Of a stretch of DNA of 64,000 nucleotides, positions 1 to 9,557 are shown one piece after another (the stretch's first letter is position 1; each line of letters starts with the position of its first letter). The notes below the pieces were generated by a model, which was given only the letters and a program-made list of their open reading frames with translations, ran no database searches and was not told the origin of the DNA. The DNA is from Nigrospora sphaerica (taxonomy: Eukaryota > Ascomycota > Sordariomycetes > Amphisphaeriales > Apiosporaceae), in contig JAGVVL010000001.1 in the NCBI GenBank assembly GCA_018287875.1, positions 6,820,001-6,884,000 on the forward strand. The letters run 5' to 3'. Position numbers and translations under genes: made by a program.

Positions 1-549
1 GTCGTCCGCACGGCGCTCGTGTGCCCGCCCACCATCTACGGCACGGGGCGCGGTCCAGTGGCCACGCGCAGCCGGCAGGCGTACGAGCTGGCCCGGCTGG
101 TGCTGCGGACGGGCGCGGCGCCCATAGTAGGGGCGGGGCAGGCGCGCTGGCACCATGTGCACGTGGCGGACCTGAGCGCGGCCTTTTGCCGGCTCGCCGA
201 GGCGGCGGCGGCGGCGGCGGCGGGCGGCGGCACCGCAGACCCGGCGGATCTCTGGGGCGCGCGCGGCTACTACCTGGTCGAGGCGGGCGAGCACGTCTGG
301 GCCGACGTGGCGCGGGCGACGGCGCGCGCCGCCTACGCCCTTGGCTTCATCGACGCACCCGACCGCGAGACGCCCCTCGGCCGCGAGGCCGCTCTCGACG
401 TCGCCGGCTTCGAGGCTGTCTCGTGGGGCCTCAACGCCCGCGGCCGCGGCGAACGCCTGCACCGCCTCCTCGGCTGGACGCCCCGTCGTCCCTCGCTCGA
501 GGAGTGCCTCCCTGAGATCCTACGGTACGAGAAGGCGCGCCTCGAGTGA
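1..549 (+). CDS. NAD-dependent epimerase/dehydratase-like protein, C-terminal part (5' end outside window)
   Basis: The reading frame is open from base 1 and ends at the TGA at 547-549, so only about 182 C-terminal residues are visible. The segment begins inside the fold with CPPTIYG, followed by a WHHVHVADLS motif. This pair is typical of the C-terminal half of extended short-chain dehydrogenase/NDP-sugar-epimerase-like proteins, where the second motif follows the last Rossmann strand. The nucleotide-binding glycine motif and the YxxxK catalytic pair would lie upstream of the window. An alanine/glycine-rich insert (about residues 65-78) comes from a GCG repeat at about 200-230. The family is reasonably clear; the substrate cannot be inferred. 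The first internal ATG is not the real start, because the homologous fold extends upstream of it. Confidence 0.75.
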   Translation, partial: VVRTALVCPPTIYGTGRGPVATRSRQAYELARLVLRTGAAPIVGAGQARWHHVHVADLSAAFCRLAEAAAAAAAGGGTADPADLWGARGYYLVEAGEHVWADVARATARAAYALGFIDAPDRETPLGREAALDVAGFEAVSWGLNARGRGERLHRLLGWTPRRPSLEECLPEILRYEKARLE

Positions 550-1275
550 TGCGTACCGTGTTGGGCAAATAGATCATGTCATTTCCGATCAAAAGATGGA
601 AACTCCTCCCGGCTCGTCGAACGGCGCTGGCACTTCGTTCGCTCTGCTTGTTGCGTGTTGGCGTGACGAAAACCACCGTAACGGCTGTGCTCGCACACGC
701 CGCGAACCGGGCCGATAACGGAGGCCTGGCCGGGAACCCCGCGGACGACCCGGACGCACGACGTGCCAGCCCGGTGACCCATCATATCATCAATGATTGC
801 TCAGGTCTTTCGTATGTGTTACGTAGATATAGGTGGAAAAAAGACCGAACCCGTAATCGGTCTTCAGAAGAGGCATTTCGAAGGGATCTAGCATAACCCC
901 ACCAGCTAAGGTCCATTGTAACTGCCACTGAGAGGCGGGGTAACTGGGTCGTGGTATCCTGTTGTGCAACCACGTGCGTCCAATCTCGGAAATATTATAC
1001 AACATACCATCTAAACAACATTCCATGTCCAAGGAACACTATAAACAAGGTGAGGAATGACTCATCCCACCCAGATATGGTCTCGTGTAAGCTGTACGGG
1101 CTTACAGTCGGAAACAAGGTCCAGTGTGAAGAAGCTCCGCGACCAGATTCGCACTCGCCACCAGTCTTTCTAGCTGTGACTGCGTCGGCACACTCCGCCA
1201 CCAACGCCTGTACCGTCCCGGGCGCTGGCTTACCAAGAACGACCGGATTCGAGGGCCGTGAGTCTCCTGCCGGCC
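550..1275. other. intergenic region
   Basis: The stretch lies between the epimerase stop and the PLP-enzyme start. It is less GC-rich than the flanking coding DNA. I see no convincing ORF, RNA gene or repeat. It should hold the 3' end of the first gene and the promoter and leader of the second. Confidence 0.6.
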
Positions 1276-2684
1276 ATGGGAGAGGAAGCTTCTTCCACAG
1301 CCGCCGGCCCCAAGATGGTCGAGGGCATGGCGCACCAAGAGCCGGAGCCGGCGCAGGACCCCGAGGCCATGGCGCTCTTACGGCACCTCTCCCTCTCGGC
1401 GCAGACAATCCACGCCGACGACTTCCTGAACTCACACCAGGCCGTCGCGCCCCCCATGCACGTTTCGACGACGTTCCGGTATAGCGACGACCCGGACGAG
1501 CTCTCGCCGTGGAAGAACCCCAACGTAAGGCTTTCCCTCATCATGTGCCCCCCTCACGCCAAAGCCAATGAAGAAGAGAGAGGAAGGGAAATGTGTGTAT
1601 GAGTGTGAAAGAGGGTAGCCGCTAGTGACTGACGCCGCGGTACCAGCCTGCCAACCCGCACGACTCGCACGTTTATTCGCGTGAGAGCGCGCCCAACTCG
1701 ACTCGGATTGAGGCCATCCTAACGTCGATCCTCAACGGTCCGGCGCTGTCGTACGCGTCGGGCCTGGCGGCCTTCCACGCGCTGCTGGTGTACCTAAACC
1801 CCAAGCGCATCGCCATCGGGGGCGGGTACCACGGGTGCCACGGGGTGATCCGGCTGATGAGCAAGCTTACGGGGCTCGAGATGGTGGACCTGGACTGCGC
1901 CGACGCGGAGCTGCGAGCGGGCGACGTACTGCACGTCGAGACGCCGCTGAACCCGACGGGCGAGGCACGCAACCTGGCGCTGTACGCGGCCAAGGCGCGG
2001 CGGACGGGCGCCTACCTGACGGTAGATGCGACCTTTGCGCCGCCGCCGCTGCTGGACCCCTTCCTCTGGGGCGCCGACGTCGTCATGCACTCGGGCACCA
2101 AGTACTTCGGCGGTCACAGCGACATGCTATGCGGCGTGCTGGCCGTGGCGCCGCGACACCGCGCCTGGATCCAGCCGCTGCGCGAGGAGCGTCTCGTGCT
2201 CGGCTCGACCCTCGGCAGCCTCGAGGGCTGGCTGGGCACGCGCAGCCTGCGGACGCTGGACCTCCGCGTGCGCAAGCAGAGCCGCGACGCCGAGCGCCTG
2301 GTGGCCTGGCTCGCCGGCGCCGTGGCCGACGGCGGCAGCGCCGCCCACCGCGTCGTCACGCGCGTCGTGCACGCCAGCCTGCAGAAGGACGACCTCGCCG
2401 GCCCCGACAGCTGGCTGCGCGCCCAAATGCCCCACGGCTTCGGCGCCGTCTTCTCCTTTTACACGCGCGACCCGGCCGACGCCCGCCGCCTGCCCAGCAA
2501 GCTCCGTCTCTTCCACCACGCCACCAGCCTCGGCGGCGTCGAGAGCCTGATCGAGTGGCGCGCCATGTCCGACGTGGCGTGCGACAAGGCCCTGCTGCGT
2601 GTGAGTGTCGGCATCGAGGGCTGGGAGGACCTGCGCGACGACTTGATCCAGGCCTTTGACGCGATAGCGGCGGAGAAGAAGTGA
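1276..2684 (+). CDS. Cys/Met metabolism PLP-dependent enzyme (cystathionine gamma-synthase-like)
   Basis: Two exons, 1276-1524 and 1647-2684, are joined in phase 0 across a GTAAGG...CAG intron, giving 428 residues. This is the expected size for the trans-sulfuration PLP family (cystathionine gamma-synthase/lyase, fold type I). The N-terminal part has SAQTIHADD and PPMHVSTTFRY; the join restores the family-typical YSRESAPNSTRIEAIL. YASGLAAFHALL is the phosphate-contacting glycine loop, and SGTKYFGGHSD contains the Schiff-base lysine (about K235). In fungi such enzymes act in the cytosol in cysteine-homocysteine interconversion, but this diverged subgroup cannot be assigned to synthase or lyase. 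The ATG at 1276 is chosen because the only upstream in-frame start-like codon is a GTG at 1258. Internal ATGs at 1315 and 1327 are possible but less likely. Confidence 0.9.
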
Positions 2685-3387
2685 AAGGAGGCGGCGCACA
2701 ACCGACCGGCGAGGTATCTACCTCTAAGCGGCGGACGGAAGACCCCCAGTCGTGTTCATCCGGACTTGCGAAACAAACGAAACCCGGCACAAGAACACAG
2801 AGGAAGCCGCCGTGCTATATAGAGGCAATGGCAATTCCACTTCGAAGCGATGGCATCTGTCGCCTGTGCACACCAGTTCATCTAGCACCCTCGGATTCGG
2901 CCCCGGGTGGCTTCTTCTAGTACCTGACTCTGTAGGCCATCACCGGCCGGCCCTACTACTTACCTCGAGGGCTAAGCTCTACCCCGGGGCTTACCTCGCC
3001 AGCAGGCGGGCCATGAAACCAGGCCTGCCTGCGAGTGCTGCCGGGTACGGCATAGCCCATAGCCTGGGCTTGCTATCCCCACGACACCGCCGAGGCTGCG
3101 TAGCGATAGGTCTGCTAGTAGAAACAAGAAAAAAAGTTTCGCGCCATGCGTAGTCTGAACGTTTTTGTCTATGCCCCGAGTGAATATACAGTTCTTCCCT
3201 GAACCGGCAGTCATTACAAAGGGGGCGGCAGCCCGGCGCCCGGTACAACTATACACACTCGAAATTTCCGCTATCACCAACCTACGCCGGAAAATATGGT
3301 GGCAGGTACGCCCGAGCCCGTAGAATCCGGACGAGCTGCAACGTGGGTTCGTGGTTCGGCCGCGTGCGGGCGTACGTTTTCGGGCCC
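2685..3387. other. convergent intergenic region
   Basis: The PLP enzyme (+) and the deacetylase (-) converge on this stretch, so it should carry both 3' UTRs. No ORF with protein-like composition was found. Confidence 0.6.
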
Positions 3388-4179
3388 TCAGCTGTTGCCG
3401 GTTCTCCGCAGCAGCTCCGACACGCTGACGGCCTGATAGCCGCGGGCCTTGATCTCTTTCAGGACGACCTGGAGCATGGGGGCGGTCCAGCTCCGGCGGT
3501 CGTGACAGATGATGATGCCGCCGGGGTGGAGCATGCTTAAAATGTGCCTCGAGTTGATCCACGGGTAGGGGATCTGGGGGTCGTGGGGGTAGATGCTGCC
3601 GAGCACGATGCGGTAGCCGAGCTTGTCGACGAGGCGGCGCATGCGGTCGCTGAAGAAGCCGGAGCCGGGGCGGAAGTACTGGGGCGGGGGCTGGCGGTGG
3701 GCGGCGTGGTAGGCGCGGGCGATCTTGTCGCGCACGGCCTCGATCTGGGCGGCCAGCTCGTCGTCGGGCAGGGCGCGCGAGGGCTCGTCGTGCATCGCGT
3801 GGTTGCCGAGCTCGTTGCCGGCGCGGACGACGTCGGCGAGCAGCTCCTCGCGGCCGGCGACCTGGCCGCCGATGACGAAGAAGGTGGCGGTGGCGTCATA
3901 GGCCTTGAGCACGGCGAGCAGGCGCTCCGTGTGCTCCGAGGGCGCGTCGTCGATGGTCAAGGCCACGACCTTGTGCTGCGTGTCGACCTGCCAGAGCACG
4001 TCGGGCCAGCGGCGCGCAAAGTAGCGCAGCAGCGGCCGCGGCGGCCGGTAGACGACGTAGAAGGGCACGAGCAGCGCCAGCGCGAGCGCCAGCAGCGCCA
4101 CGAGCGTCGTCATGCGGCGCCGCCGGGCGCGCCGCCGCAGCTTCGAGGGGAGGCGGAAGAGCGCGGGGAGGCGCACCAT
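3388..4179 (-). CDS. membrane-anchored polysaccharide deacetylase (NodB/CE4-like)
   Basis: A single reverse-strand exon encodes 263 residues from the ATG at 4179. A basic N-terminus is followed by one hydrophobic segment (about residues 24-43, TTLVALLALALALLVPF), suggesting a type II membrane protein with a lumenal or extracellular catalytic domain. NodB-type motifs follow in order: TIDDAP (motif 1, normally TFDDGP), NHAMHDEPS (motif 2, usually HTxxH), YFRPGSGFFSD (motif 3) and IIICHD (motif 5). The family hydrolyses N- or O-acetyl groups of chitin-like polymers. Motifs 1 and 2 depart from the textbook forms, so activity and substrate are uncertain. The frame stays open to an ATG at 4491, which would add 104 Pro/Ala/Ser-rich residues. 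I prefer 4179 because the added stretch is low-complexity and would precede the anchor. Confidence 0.85.
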   Translation of the reverse strand: MVRLPALFRLPSKLRRRARRRRMTTLVALLALALALLVPFYVVYRPPRPLLRYFARRWPDVLWQVDTQHKVVALTIDDAPSEHTERLLAVLKAYDATATFFVIGGQVAGREELLADVVRAGNELGNHAMHDEPSRALPDDELAAQIEAVRDKIARAYHAAHRQPPPQYFRPGSGFFSDRMRRLVDKLGYRIVLGSIYPHDPQIPYPWINSRHILSMLHPGGIIICHDRRSWTAPMLQVVLKEIKARGYQAVSVSELLRRTGNS

Positions 4180-6743
4180 TGGGTGGGGGGACGCGGCGAG
4201 GACGAGGCGCGGGCTACATTCGCAGGCGGGCGCTGGGACGGGCACGGCGACGGGCAGGGGCAAGGGCGCGGCGGCGGCGACGGGGACCGACGGGCATCGG
4301 GCCGCACGAGACGCGGGCGGCGGTCGGGACGGAGCCGCGGATGCTGCGGCGGCGGCGGCGTCGGCGGCGGCTGTTGCTGGTGGTGGTGGTGGTGGTGTGG
4401 CCGAGGACGGTGAGGATGGGGATGATGCCGGTAGCGCATGTGGGCGTGGCGGGTAGGGAAGTCGGCGACGGGGTCCGACGGTTCGAGGCATTGGACACGC
4501 CAACCCAAAATCACCCCCCCGATTGGGGAAAAAAAAAGTTCAGTACTTGGCCGAGGGCCTAGTCGGTTTAACCTGCTTACTTACCTCTCCTCACCCATCC
4601 CCCCCCCTACGACCAACGTTATTTTGGTGGACGGCAGAGACAGGCCTGGGAGATGGGCGATCGACTCAGGGGGGCCCCGACTTGGGGGCCTCGTTGGACC
4701 ATTGTAATTGGCTGGTGGGTCGTTTTCCCCTCCCTTTTCGGCCATGGGCGTAAAATCATGGGATGCGGCGCATTTACGCTCTCGGCGCATGGCCCTGTCA
4801 CTCGAACAGCGTACTTGCACGGGATGGTCACTAAGTTCAGATGTGTGTGTGGCTTCATACGTGCCTTGTCCCGAACTTCTGTCAATCCAGCGGGAGGCTC
4901 CAGGCGTGTAATGGAAAAGTGTCGATGGACCTGCTTGTGTGCAGGTTGGGTCTCTCCCTCTCTCCCTCTCTTCTCTCTCTCCCTCTGCAACAAAGGTACC
5001 ATCCCATCCACCCTCGAGAGGGGGAGGTGGGGTGGTAGGAATAGTTCTTCTTCACCCCTCCCTTCGGGGCCATCGAACGTGCTGTGCTGCAGACGATATA
5101 GCCGTGCCTCGTAGTATAATGTGCGCCTCACTGCTGCACGTTGAAGAAAGCGACAGGCGTCCACTGGAAAGCATAGCGGCACCAGCATTGGTAAGATGGA
5201 TGTGGTTGTGCATAAGGTCCCGCATGGTTTTGTCGACCTATCTGATTCGGAATTTCAACCTCAGCTCGTTCGTTTTTGACACACATCCCATGAGGACCTA
5301 CACATACATACACATACACATCTACACAGCAGGGAAGAGCATGAGAATTTCGGCTTGCCAGCCAGTTAAAACTTCTTACTGCTATCTGCTACTATCGGAC
5401 CTCCTTCCCTGGCAGCCGGACGGACACAACTACGCGAGCATGGCGTCAACTGTCTGAAGCATTATACTGAGGTCGCCATAGCAGCAACCGCACTCGCCCT
5501 GACCTAGGAAGGTTTGCATGTCAACTCAACTGCCCCAGCCGAGGAGAAACTCGAGCTCCCTATCCGTAGGCGAGCCCAGATTTGTCCGTGCATTTCTGTG
5601 CACAAGCAGAGCCGTGGCCCTCGAACCACCCTATGAGCCCGTAATGCGGCACGGCATTGATACAAGCGTTGCCTGGCGTCTTTGGGACCACGTCGTGGAA
5701 CTCTTGGCAGCATTGTATGCCGTTGAATTGGGTGGGACTGGGTGCAGCGCGTGGGTGGTGGGCAATCCCGTCGGTGGCCGCGTCGCCGCCCTGCTTGTTT
5801 TTCTGGGAGGCGCCAAACCTCGCCCGTGTACATGGCCAAAAGCCGGAGAAGGTAGAGTAAAAACTGTCGAGGTCTTCACAGCGAACCGTGCAAGTTGATT
5901 GTCGCCATGCAGCATACATGCGGCAGTCTCCAAGCATGCCCGGGGTACAACATACATACACCTATCTGCCTTTATTCTACGCCCGTCGCAAGGCCACGGA
6001 CAATTCGGAAAGCTACATAAATTTAAGCCACTTATTAGCATCTCCCGTCGGCTTACCCTCTACTTTGCTCTCGGAAGCTTTCCCAGACAGCCAGCAGTGA
6101 AGGCCCCGCCTAACTCATCGACACTTCCTCCGGCACTTGGTTTGACTCTGCATCGGATGAAAGATGGATGCCGGGTCCAACCGGGGAATGGACGATGGCC
6201 ACAGTATCTCGGTGAAGAGGGGCGAACTGGACATAGGCGGGACCTTGTTTGAGAGCCTGGGAACTAGGAAAGAGAACCCCCCACCAATTCGCCCCGGCCC
6301 ATATGACAAACTACCCCTCGTCCGGTGGGCACCCTCCGCAGTACCGCGATGCATAGGCGATATGGCCATAACGTCATGACCTCAACGACTCCGTCAGACA
6401 AGGGAAAACCCCCAAGACCTACCTCTGTGTATCCGCCTTCCCGGCATCCATCGCTACCGCACGAGGCTGTACGAACGGCGGGCGAGGCGGGGTAGGTTAA
6501 GTTAGGGGCAGCCACAAGTTCCCTCCCGCCGCCGAGAGACGGTTCGCTCAAACGCCCAACTTTTTCCCACCACGGCTGAACAAGTACGTTTCACCATCCG
6601 GCCAGCAGAGGTCAAGAGACGTCGTTTTTGGTTTTTACCACCGCAAGCTTCGTCCGAAACCACTGACAGGAAACGGCCGGTCTGTGGATCGCTTGGTAGC
6701 CGACCTCCCCGCGCTCCACTCGTCTCGGTTCGAGTCGAGCACC
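4180..6743. other. long intergenic region with promoters of divergent genes
   Basis: This stretch separates the deacetylase (-) from the oxidoreductase (+). The part next to the deacetylase (4180-4491) is an open, GC-rich Pro/Ala-coding stretch that is probably 5' UTR. The rest contains short pyrimidine tracts (about 4950-4985) and no ORF I can support. A 71-codon ORF starting at 6164 has no recognisable features. Confidence 0.55.
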
Positions 6744-8074
6744 ATGGCGCCCATCGGCGTTGCCATCATCGGCGGGGGCCTCTTCGTCAAGGAGCAGCAC
6801 CTGGTAAGATATGTGTACTTGGCGATACATCTGCCTTGCCGGCGTGCCCCCTGCCCCATCTGGCCCATCTGGTCCGGCTGCCCGCGTGCCCTAGCCGCCG
6901 ACCGTTGAACCTCCCACCCCCCCGTGTCCCTGTTTGGCCCCTCCCAGAGGCTGACGATCGATCCCCTTCTCAGCCTGCCGTCTTGGCCTGCCCCGCGCTC
7001 GAGCTCAAGGCCCTGTGGTCCAGATCACGCAAATCGGCCGACGAGGCGGCCAAGCTCATCCCCGAAGGCACGGCCGCCTCGGTGGACTTGTATTCGTCCG
7101 ACGCCGTGGACGGCGCCAAGTCGTACGACGACATCCTGAAACGGTCCGATATCGAGGCGCTCATCCTCGCCCTGCCCATCCCGGACCAGCCAGACTACAT
7201 CAAGAAGGCCCTAGCCGCCGGAAAGCACGTCCTCGCCGAGAAACCGATAGGGCCCGATGTCGCCAGCGCGCAGGAGCTTATTGCCTACTACCGCCGCGTC
7301 GCGGCCGAAACCAAGGCTACCCTGGCCATCGCGGAGAACTTCCGCTTTATCCCCGGCTGGAACTACGGCCGTGAAGAGGTCAAGAAGCTCGGCCGGGTGA
7401 CCGGCTTTGCCGTAAGGGTGAACTGGAACATGACTTTGGACAACAAGTACCTCAACACGAGCTGGCGCGCGAAGCCGCAGTTCCAGGGCGGCATGCTCCT
7501 CGACGCCGGCGTCCACTTCACCGCCGCCCTCCGAAGGCTGCTGGGGCAGGAGCATGCCGTCGAGAGTTTGATCGCGCAGACGTCCTTGGTACAGAGTTAC
7601 CTTCCGCCCGTCGACTCTGTCAATGCCGTGATGAAGACCAAGACGGGCGCCGTAGGTTCCTTTAATATGTCCACCGGAACTACCCTGCAAGCCTTCGAGT
7701 TTCACATCGCCTGCGAGGGCGGGCAGGTACAGGCCGAAGGCGCCAAGGTCGTAACGATCCGCGGCTCGGGAGACTCGGCCCAGAAGGAGGAGAAGGTGTT
7801 TGACAAGTCCACGGGCGTGAAGGAGGAAGTTCAGGCCGTGAGTCTCCTCCCATACGCCCCCAATTCCCCAAACGAGTCCCAAACCGTGCCTCGAGTCGGA
7901 GCCCTCGCTAACTTCCGATGACCGCAGTGGGCCGAAGCCATTGCAGCCGGAGCCCCCAACGAGAACCAGAGCCCCGAGCAGGCGCTCGCCGACCTGGAGA
8001 TGCTGGAAAAAATGCTCAGGAGCGGCGAGCAAGACGGGGCGCGCCAGACGCTGGAATTCCAGCACCACGCATAG
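6744..8074 (+). CDS. Gfo/Idh/MocA-family NAD(P)-dependent oxidoreductase
   Basis: Three exons (6744-6803, 6974-7837, 7928-8074) join in frame to 356 residues. The first intron is 170 nt (GTAAGA...CAG) and the second 90 nt (GTGAGT...CAG). Exon 1 encodes the start of the Rossmann fold with the glycine motif in VAIIGGGLF, and the splice restores a continuous KEQHLPAVLAC. HVLAEKPIG contains the EKP signature with the conserved lysine (about K110). GGMLLDAGVHFTAALRRLLG is the second-domain motif carrying the catalytic Asp/His region. The length matches the usual 340-390 residues. These enzymes oxidise or reduce sugars, inositols or related polyols; the substrate cannot be read from sequence. The ATG at 6744 has a good CACCATGG context. 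No targeting signal is evident, so a cytosolic location is likely. Confidence 0.93.
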
Positions 8075-8126
8075 TACCACGCAGAGGGTGTCGCTCCCGA
8101 AGTAACAAGAAATGCTATTATTCATT

Positions 8127-8816
8127 CTAAAGCCTGCTGGAAGGGTTTGAGACGACCAACTTCTCAAGCCCCCGGCGCAGGTCGTTATTCATTCCGTTGA
8201 CGCTGGGCCGCTGGGTCGGGCGGTCGACAAACACGTGCACGAACTCGCCGACCGCCCGGACCTGCTTCTCGTGCTTCTCGAACACGGCGACTTCGTAAGT
8301 CACGCTCGACTTGCCCAGCTTGTTGACGCGCAGGCACAGCTCCGCGACCTTGGGGAAGGAGATGGCGGCGAAGTAGTCGCAGTGAGTGTGGGCCATGAGC
8401 GGGTGCTGCGCCGAGGTGGGCGGATGCAGCCCGCAATGCTCCATCAGGTAGGTGTTGATAACCGAGTCGAATCTGTCCGTTCCCATCCCTTGTCAGGCAC
8501 CCGGCGGGGCAAGATAAGGGAGCCATGTACGCACAGGAAGTTGTAGACGGAGTTGTTCATATGGTCTGATGCGGGTTGGCCGGGGGCGGTCAGCGCGACA
8601 TCAGGCCAATGAGGGCGCAGCGGCTGGACCTACCATACATGTCGTTGTCGGCCCAGCGTGTGCCTGGGGGAGCGTGCGATGCGGTACGTCAGCTCACCAG
8701 GCCCTCTCTGCCCCCGGGACCCAGCCGGCAGGGAGGGGGGAGGGCGCCTTACGATACTCCAGCATGTAGGGGTACTCTTCGCGGGCGCGCGCCTTGAGCA
8801 CGGCGGAGGGAGCCAT
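8127..8816 (-). CDS. HotDog-fold acyl-CoA thioesterase-like protein
   Basis: Four reverse-strand exons (8753-8816, 8634-8663, 8535-8565, 8127-8472) join through GTAAGG, GTAGGT and GTGCGT donors and CAG acceptors to give 156 residues. The two internal exons are only 30 and 31 nt, so this gene is easy to mis-predict. The spliced product begins MAPSAVLKARAREEY and restores TRWADNDMYDHMNNSVYN (about residues 23-40). That is the 4-hydroxybenzoyl-CoA thioesterase-type motif in which the Asp of DxDxxxHxNN (D27/D29) is catalytic or structural. The C-terminal part reads as the remaining strands of one HotDog domain, and the length fits. Such proteins cleave acyl-CoA esters, with unknown chain preference here. 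It converges with the oxidoreductase gene, with only 52 nt between the two stops. Confidence 0.9.
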
Positions 8817-9557
8817 GACGATGGGGGAGGCGCTGCTGAAGGACGTTGTTGGGGGGAGGCGGTTCACGCAGCCAAAATTACGGATGCGCAGAAAGAGGCA
8901 GAGATGAACGCGATGATACCGCAAGCATCGAGTTTACCCGTCCGCGTCGGCATAAAACCGTTCGAGGCGCAAGGAGTCGGCTACCGTGTACCGCGTGCGA
9001 AGGACCCCGAGGGGGAGAGGGGGAGGATGATTGAGGCTCGAGCCGAGGTCCACAGCAATTAACTAACCCATAACCTGCCAGTCTTGGCGCATCAATCACC
9101 AGCGGCCTTCCAAACGTGGCTACGAGGTTCACTGCCTCTCATCCATGCATTGGTCGACGGAAAAGCACCGTGTGCGGACGAACGAAACCCCCAACGGCCT
9201 TCATGCTATGCGGCCTGGTTGGGAGCGGGAAGCGAGGATGAGGGAGGGACCCGAAAATAGGCACGCCCCGATGTTTTGCCGCGACCGCCCCCCCCACCGC
9301 CTGGGCCGAAAAAAAGTCGGGCTACTGGGCTATGTAGGGTGCCTGGGGTACGGCCGCGACTGCGACTTTGCGCAGACAAAGTTCATACACGCGACGGCAC
9401 CAGCCCATTTCGACCATTACCTTTTTGCGCAAGAGACCCCGAGAGGCCGGCGTTCGAGAGGCCAGCGCCTGCAGGGCTGTTGATGCAAATCCCGACGGCG
9501 GTGATCCTGCGCAGAATAGGAAACCGAAGCTGCGGTGGTCCCTGCATAGAGGCCGCC
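8817..9557. other. divergent intergenic region
   Basis: This is the shared promoter interval between the thioesterase (-) and pseudouridine synthase (+) genes. It contains a poly-C stretch near 9289. An in-frame ATG at 9483 is discussed under findings. No further gene is supported. Confidence 0.55.

Noticed and set aside
4180..4491. N-terminal extension of the deacetylase from ATG 4491
   Set aside because: The extension is low-complexity Pro/Ala/Ser and would place the membrane anchor more than 100 residues inside. It cannot be fully excluded.
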